Shown here one piece after another: positions 4,297 to 7,602 of a stretch of DNA of 7,602 nucleotides. The first letter of the stretch is position 1, and each line of letters opens with the position of its first letter. A program made the translations under genes and the position numbers. Under the pieces are notes generated by a model that was not told where the DNA came from, did no database searches, and saw only the letters and a list, made by a program, of their open reading frames with translations. Origin of the DNA: Desulfobacterales bacterium. GTDB taxonomy: Bacteria > Desulfobacterota > Desulfobacteria > Desulfobacterales > JASFBJ01. The stretch spans positions 1-7,602 of the forward strand of contig JASFBJ010000174.1 in assembly GCA_030149585.1 (NCBI GenBank), in the 5' to 3' direction.

Positions 4297-5898
4297 CTAC
4301 ACCTTAAACTGCCCTACCATTTCCTTTAATTGCGCTGCCAGCTTGCTTAGCTCCTCAGCGCTCATATTCACCTGTGAGCTGCTGTTTGACATTTCGCTGG
4401 AGGCTTGATTGACTTCGGTAATATCTTTTGCAATTTCCCCGGCAACTGTAGAACTCTGCGCTACATTCTCCGTAACCTCGGCAATTCCCTCGGATGCATG
4501 AACAACATTGTTGGCAATTTCTTTGGTGGTTACAGACTGTTCTTCTACTGCCGTGGCAATCGTTGATACAAGCTCATTAACGTCGTTGACAACCTTTGAA
4601 ATCTGTTCAATTTGGGTGACGGTCCCTTCAGTAGAGTTTTGAATACCCGCAATCCTGCTTTTTATCTCTCCTGTGGCAGCGGCAGTCTGTTTGGCCAATT
4701 CCTTGATTTCGTTTGCAACAACGGCAAAGCCCTTGCCTGCCTCACCGGCCCGAGCTGCCTCAATTGTGGCATTCAATGCCAGGAGGTTGGTCTGCTCGGA
4801 AATCTCAGTAATGGTCTCTGTCACCTTGCCGATATCCTGCGCTGCTTTTCCAAGCTCATCCACCTTGTCGGAAGCGCTTTTTGCTTCAGAAACAGCCTCT
4901 CCGGTAATAACCTGGGCTTTTTCCGTATTCTGGGCAATTTCGTTGATTACCGCGGTCATCTCTTCGCCGGCAGTCGCAACCATGCCCATATTGGTTGATG
5001 CCTCCTCTGTCGCTGCAGCAACCGAAATCATGTTGTAACTCATCTCCTCAGCCGCAGTTGCCACAGTGTTTGCTTTGCCGGAAGTTTGTTCTGCACCTGC
5101 AGACATTTGTCCAGAAATTTCAGACAGTTCCGTAGATGATATGGACAGCGATTCGGCATTTACCGCAATATCCTTTATAATTCCCTGAAGTTTTTCCATA
5201 AAGATATTGAAATATTTTGCAAGTTCTCCTATTTCATCCTGGCTTTTGACCTCAATGCGTTTAGTGAGATCACCTTCTCCCTGTACAATATCTTTAAGAC
5301 TGTCTGCAACCTTTGATATAGGTTTTGTTATCCGCACGGTAAAAAGGAAAATAATCACAGCAGCGAGAATAGTAATAATAATTCCTGCTATACTGCTATA
5401 CTTTATTATCTCTAAGCGCGGTTTTGCCAGGAACTCTTCTTCAAACGCACTTGCCACTATTATCCACTTTCTGTGTTCAAAAAATCTAAATGCAGCAATC
5501 TTATACGTCTCAGTCTTAGGTGAAAGATAGCGCAAACATCCATTTTCCCTTTCCAGTATCTTTTTTATATGTGGTTTGGATGCCCAGTTTTTACCACCGG
5601 CTTTTTTATGAATCAGCAAATCCCCTTTGGGGTTTATCACAAATATAAATCCTGTTTTTCCTATTATTATCTGTTCGTTACACATTTTTCTTATCAAAGC
5701 CTGATCAATATCCGGATTAGCTTCCAAAAAGGTATAGAATTCATCCACCATCGATTTCACATTTCTGTTTATTATATCACTCAACGGATCTGCGGTAGCC
5801 CTGATAGAAAAATAAGTCGTACATACTATTGTAAATATTATTATAGATAAAAATGTTAAAAGTAATTTGCTTCTAATGCCCATGTTTTTTTTGATCAT
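4297..5898 (-). CDS. methyl-accepting chemotaxis protein (Cache-HAMP-MCP signal)
   Basis: From the start chosen here the protein has 533 residues. TM1 is at about 11-32. A periplasmic single-Cache-like sensor (about 35-165) carries IIIGKTGFIFVINPKGDLLIHK and then GKNW, typical of small-ligand Cache domains; the ligand is unknown. TM2 is at about 175-198, followed by HAMP (about 199-252, RITKPISKVADSL... DEIGELAKYF). A long coiled-coil signalling domain follows, with the conserved hairpin tip at about 365-405 (EISEQTNLLALNATIEAARA), which binds CheA and CheW. Alanine/glutamate-rich helices offer methylation sites. There is no C-terminal CheR-docking pentapeptide. The start at 5898 has GGAG 8 bases upstream. 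The longer form from ATG 5928 adds ten residues but begins inside a palindromic repeat. No chemotaxis partner genes lie nearby, so this looks like an orphan receptor. Confidence 0.95.
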   Translation of the reverse strand: MIKKNMGIRSKLLLTFLSIIIFTIVCTTYFSIRATADPLSDIINRNVKSMVDEFYTFLEANPDIDQALIRKMCNEQIIIGKTGFIFVINPKGDLLIHKKAGGKNWASKPHIKKILERENGCLRYLSPKTETYKIAAFRFFEHRKWIIVASAFEEEFLAKPRLEIIKYSSIAGIIITILAAVIIFLFTVRITKPISKVADSLKDIVQGEGDLTKRIEVKSQDEIGELAKYFNIFMEKLQGIIKDIAVNAESLSISSTELSEISGQMSAGAEQTSGKANTVATAAEEMSYNMISVAAATEEASTNMGMVATAGEEMTAVINEIAQNTEKAQVITGEAVSEAKSASDKVDELGKAAQDIGKVTETITEISEQTNLLALNATIEAARAGEAGKGFAVVANEIKELAKQTAAATGEIKSRIAGIQNSTEGTVTQIEQISKVVNDVNELVSTIATAVEEQSVTTKEIANNVVHASEGIAEVTENVAQSSTVAGEIAKDITEVNQASSEMSNSSSQVNMSAEELSKLAAQLKEMVGQFKV

Positions 5899-5906
5899 TT
5901 TCATTT

Positions 5907-5910
5907 CTCC
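5907..5910 (-). promoter_or_regulatory. ribosome binding site that decides the chemoreceptor start
   Basis: GGAG on the minus strand is 8 bases from ATG 5898 and only 2 from ATG 5904. This favours 5898. The upstream ATG at 5928 has no Shine-Dalgarno. Confidence 0.6.
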
Positions 5911-5920
5911 ATATTGTCTG

Positions 5921-5944
5921 GTTCCCATGCTCCAGCGTGGGAAC
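5921..5944. repeat. GTTCCC-type palindromic repeat, copy 2
   Basis: GTTCCCA (5921-5927), TGC and a TCCA loop are followed by GCG and TGGGAAC (5938-5944), a 10-bp stem with one G-T pair. It matches copy 1 (1441-1464) at 20 of 24 positions. A partial unit, TTCCCACGCT, follows at 5959-5968. The repeat lies in the leader of the chemoreceptor gene and supplies a spurious in-frame ATG (5928). Confidence 0.8.
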
Positions 5945-5948
5945 CCAT

Positions 5949-5977
5949 ATTATATGTATTCCCACGCTTCCTATTCA
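5949..5977 (-). promoter_or_regulatory. candidate promoter of the chemoreceptor gene
   Basis: A perfect TATAAT (5954-5949) lies between the full and the partial GTTCCC repeat units. The hexamer 17 bases upstream, TGAATA (5977-5972), matches TTGACA at only 3 of 6 positions. I saw no sigma-28 or sigma-54 consensus. Confidence 0.3.
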
Positions 5978-6034
5978 CCTGGTTAAACAATTTTAACTAT
6001 ACGCTATAGCAATTTTCGCACCACATAATGGAGA

Positions 6035-6175
6035 GGTTTGAATTGATGATCTTCGGATTGATTGTTGATTGAAAAGAAAGAGCAAGTCGACTTAGCCAGC
6101 ATGCTTCGCCAAAGCGGCTGCGAAGGCCGGCTACATCGGCTGAAAGCGATTCCATAAATCATCAATCATAAATCC
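6035..6175. repeat. structured palindromic element with GC-rich core
   Basis: The ends are imperfect inverted repeats: AATTGATGATCT (6041-6052) pairs with AAATCATCAATC (6156-6167) at 10 of 12, and GGTTTG/AAATCC extend it weakly. The core is more GC-rich than its surroundings. It contains an inner imperfect hairpin in which TAGCC (6093-6097) pairs with GGCTA (6129-6133) and CTTCGC (6104-6109) with GCGAAG (6120-6125). It could be a dispersed MITE-like repeat or an RNA structure. Confidence 0.5.
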
Positions 6176-6294
6176 AGAGAAGTCAGGGTAATTGTATGGA
6201 AGTGATAAATTATGGTCATTTTTTTGTTATAATACGACGGTTTTTTGGCAGAAAGGGGTATTGTTTCTAAAAAGCATTTTATCTGAGATGTTTA

Positions 6295-6451
6295 ATGGAT
6301 ACACAAGTGTGTAATTAAAAACTGTTGTTTGAGCGAACACTGTAAAAATCCCCTTTAGGAAAGGGAGCTTTTTCAAGAATTTCCCCTTTCCTAAAGGGTT
6401 AGGGAATTTTACCAACGGTTATGAATTACACACAATACACAATCAATCCAT
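6295..6451. repeat. 157-bp nested inverted repeat (MITE-like)
   Basis: There are three nested layers. The outermost ATGGAT (6295-6300) pairs with ATCCAT (6446-6451). The arms 6307-6327 and 6413-6433 are about 18/21 complementary, including a perfect GTGTGTAATT/AATTACACAC. The innermost is a perfect 15-bp stem, CCCTTTAGGAAAGGG (6351-6365) with 6384-6398, and an 18-base loop. No coding sequence, T-run or clear target duplication is seen. Confidence 0.7.
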
Positions 6452-6533
6452 GATAAAGACTCATTTTTTACGCAAATAACAGCTATCAAAAAAGCAGAGC
6501 AACGGTCAGGCGTATCAACTTAGGGTTCGCACA

Positions 6534-6570
6534 AAAATAATTTCGCGATTAATAATATCTGAAACGCATG
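6534..6570. repeat. 37-bp direct repeat, copy 2
   Basis: It is 36/37 identical to 3628-3664 and in the same orientation. Here it lies 22 bp beyond the 3' end of the deacetylase gene, far from any transposase remnant, and on the minus strand it leads into GTGCGAACCC. Similarity to copy 1 stops abruptly at both ends. Confidence 0.9.
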
Positions 6571-6592
6571 CAAATAAGGCTTCACAGAGGGC

Positions 6593-7360
6593 TTATAAAA
6601 GACGCGAAGCATGAACCAGAGAATATCTGGTATAATCCAGCTTTTCAACAAATTGTTTGATTCCTTCTGCTGTGGCTGGATAAGGATGACCAATCCCGAT
6701 GGCATAATCCCTTTGGGTTGCCTGCCTGGCCAGTTTATATAATTGAGAAAAAACTTTTGACTTTTCAGGGATATTATCGATGAAGCGATTTCTCCTGGCG
6801 GCCGGAACCTTAGATGCAACTGCCGTCATATATGCCTTTGAGCGGTATGAAGTAAGACTATCTATAAAAAACATATTATTTTTTTTAATAACTGTCAGGG
6901 CCTGGGACAATTTCTCGGGATGTTCTGTAAATTTTGAGCCCATATGATTATTGACTCCCACGGCAAAGGGTATATTCGCGATGTTTTCAGCCATAATTCG
7001 AGTGATTCTGCTGAAATCATCATTAATATATATAGCCCCTGGGCCAGGGTCTTTTTCAGAACTGTACGGTTCCATGGGCTGATGCAGCATAATTTCATGC
7101 CCTTTGGCGTAAATCATTTTTGCGAGTTTATCAGAATTGGGCAGTTGGGGTAAAACTGCAAAGGTAAGTGGTATATTCAGGTTTAAAAAGAGCTGAAGCC
7201 TTGCCCTGGAAAAACCAATATCGTCAATAATTAAGGCGATCCTTGATTTTTTTTTAAATTGATTGTGATCTGCACAAAAGGAAAGGCCTGGAAAAGCAAG
7301 GTTTCCAAAACTTTGCAACATCAGCAAAAAAGTTGTTTGTATAAACCACCTACGGTTCAT
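6593..7360 (-). CDS. yibQ: divergent polysaccharide deacetylase (YibQ/DUF610 family)
   Basis: The 255-residue protein follows the COG2861/PF04748 pattern throughout. IALIIDDIG (41-49) carries the paired aspartates. LTFAVLPQLP (65-74), GHEIMLHQPMEP (87-98), PGPGAI (105-110), GVNNHMGS (135-142), FFIDSLTS (164-171) and GIGHPYPAT (222-230) follow. This is the NodB-like barrel fold with Asp/His metal-ligand candidates. The substrate of the family is uncertain, though an envelope glycan is usually assumed. The N-terminus (MNRRWFIQTTFLLML, cut perhaps after FCA) is a signal peptide; RRWFIQ loosely fits a Tat motif. The length is complete for the short form of the family. No EnvC or CtpA neighbour, common for yibQ, is visible inside the window. 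A TATAAT at 7374-7369 sits so close to the ATG that it would give an almost leaderless message, and GGTGG (7366-7362) is a poor Shine-Dalgarno. The start is therefore only fairly sure. Confidence 0.92.
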   Translation of the reverse strand: MNRRWFIQTTFLLMLQSFGNLAFPGLSFCADHNQFKKKSRIALIIDDIGFSRARLQLFLNLNIPLTFAVLPQLPNSDKLAKMIYAKGHEIMLHQPMEPYSSEKDPGPGAIYINDDFSRITRIMAENIANIPFAVGVNNHMGSKFTEHPEKLSQALTVIKKNNMFFIDSLTSYRSKAYMTAVASKVPAARRNRFIDNIPEKSKVFSQLYKLARQATQRDYAIGIGHPYPATAEGIKQFVEKLDYTRYSLVHASRLL

Positions 7361-7602
7361 TAGCCACCATTATAGCAGAATCCCAGACCAGATTATGTAT
7401 CTCTATAAAAAATTATACTGATAATTTCAGATAACTTATTTACTATACTGATTTAACTTCTGATACAAGAAATAATTTTGCAAATTCTCAATAATCTTCA
7501 TGTCCTGCGAGCAGAATAAAGCATAAAAAACTATATATGACACGGTCTCCCTATGTGTCAGGGTAGTTGTCGCCTCAATTGAAAAAAAGTTTACAATTTG
7601 AT
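7361..7602. other. AT-rich end of the window, no supported gene
   Basis: The minus strand is open from the window edge to a TAA at 7438-7436 (55 codons, including THRETVSYIVFYALFCSQDM). It could be the tail of a gene that starts outside, but I recognise no family and AT-rich DNA gives such frames by chance. Nothing else is seen except the -10-like box close to the deacetylase start. Confidence 0.4.

Larger units (their letters stand above)
5945..6592. other. gene-free, repeat-rich spacer between chemoreceptor and deacetylase
   Basis: These 650 bases hold a partial GTTCCC unit (5959-5968), a structured element (6035-6175), a nested inverted repeat (6295-6451) and a copy of the 37-bp repeat (6534-6570). 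The only sizeable open frame (minus, 6227-6415) runs through the nested palindrome and has no coding character. A TATAAT at 6229-6234 on the plus strand has no good -35 and no gene downstream. Confidence 0.65.

Noticed and set aside
4612..5038. Two long plus-strand open frames
   Set aside because: Both are antisense to the highly conserved signalling domain of the chemoreceptor, whose codon pattern leaves the opposite frames open.
5899..5928. Upstream start of the chemoreceptor at ATG 5928
   Set aside because: It lies inside a palindromic repeat without a Shine-Dalgarno; 5898 has GGAG at 8 bases and begins like typical receptors (MIKKNMGIRSKLLLTF).
6227..6415. Minus-strand open frame of 62 codons
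   Set aside because: It runs through the nested palindrome, has no Shine-Dalgarno and no recognisable domain.
7538..7560. Inverted repeat TGACAC/GTGTCA
   Set aside because: Only six base pairs with an 11-base loop and no T-run, so chance is likely.
7436..7602. Partial minus-strand frame open to the window edge
   Set aside because: 55 AT-rich codons with no recognisable motif. It may be real if it continues outside, but nothing here supports it.
1..7602. CRISPR array
   Set aside because: Repeats are palindromic or two-copy and not regularly spaced, and no cas gene is present.

Overview
The window is AT-rich bacterial chromosome with short genes separated by unusually repeat-laden spacers. 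Nothing in it names a species. The mix of a J-domain protein without a zinc finger, a sCache/HAMP chemoreceptor, a YibQ-type deacetylase, a broken REP-associated tyrosine transposase (RAYT) and many dispersed GTTCCC-type palindromes resembles Desulfobacterota (former Deltaproteobacteria). That assignment is an inference.

Layout. At 1-1165 a single plus-strand J-domain co-chaperone gene lies between two 54-bp inverted copies of the same sequence, 50/54 identical. At 1183-1345 is a complete minus-strand tRNA-Val(GAC) unit, with promoter, encoded CCA and intrinsic terminator. The stretch 1346-1857 has no intact gene. It holds a GTTCCC palindrome, a hairpin plus T-run, a fragment of a paralogue of the next gene, and most of a 165-bp imperfect inverted repeat.

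From 3625 down to 1858 (minus strand) there is a three-gene cassette: an ECF-type sigma factor, a three-TM membrane protein with an OB-fold-like extracytoplasmic domain, and a small exported protein with a DxNxDGxxD calcium-loop-like motif, three mature-part cysteines and a very basic tail. The likely logic is envelope signalling: sigma factor, membrane-bound regulator, secreted effector or sensor. This is the best candidate in the window for an uncharacterised system. Its apparent promoter overlaps a 37-bp repeat whose second copy lies at 6534-6570.

At 3684-4216 lies a RAYT transposase pseudogene with three frameshifts. At 4297-5898 is a methyl-accepting chemotaxis protein. The stretch 5921-6592 is a gene-free zone built of several palindromic elements. 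At 6593-7360 is a divergent polysaccharide deacetylase (YibQ family), probably an envelope protein. The last 242 bases hold no gene that I can support.

All protein genes except the J-protein are on the minus strand. Apart from the sigma cassette, no neighbours look functionally linked. The recurrent theme is palindromic or duplicated DNA at gene boundaries.
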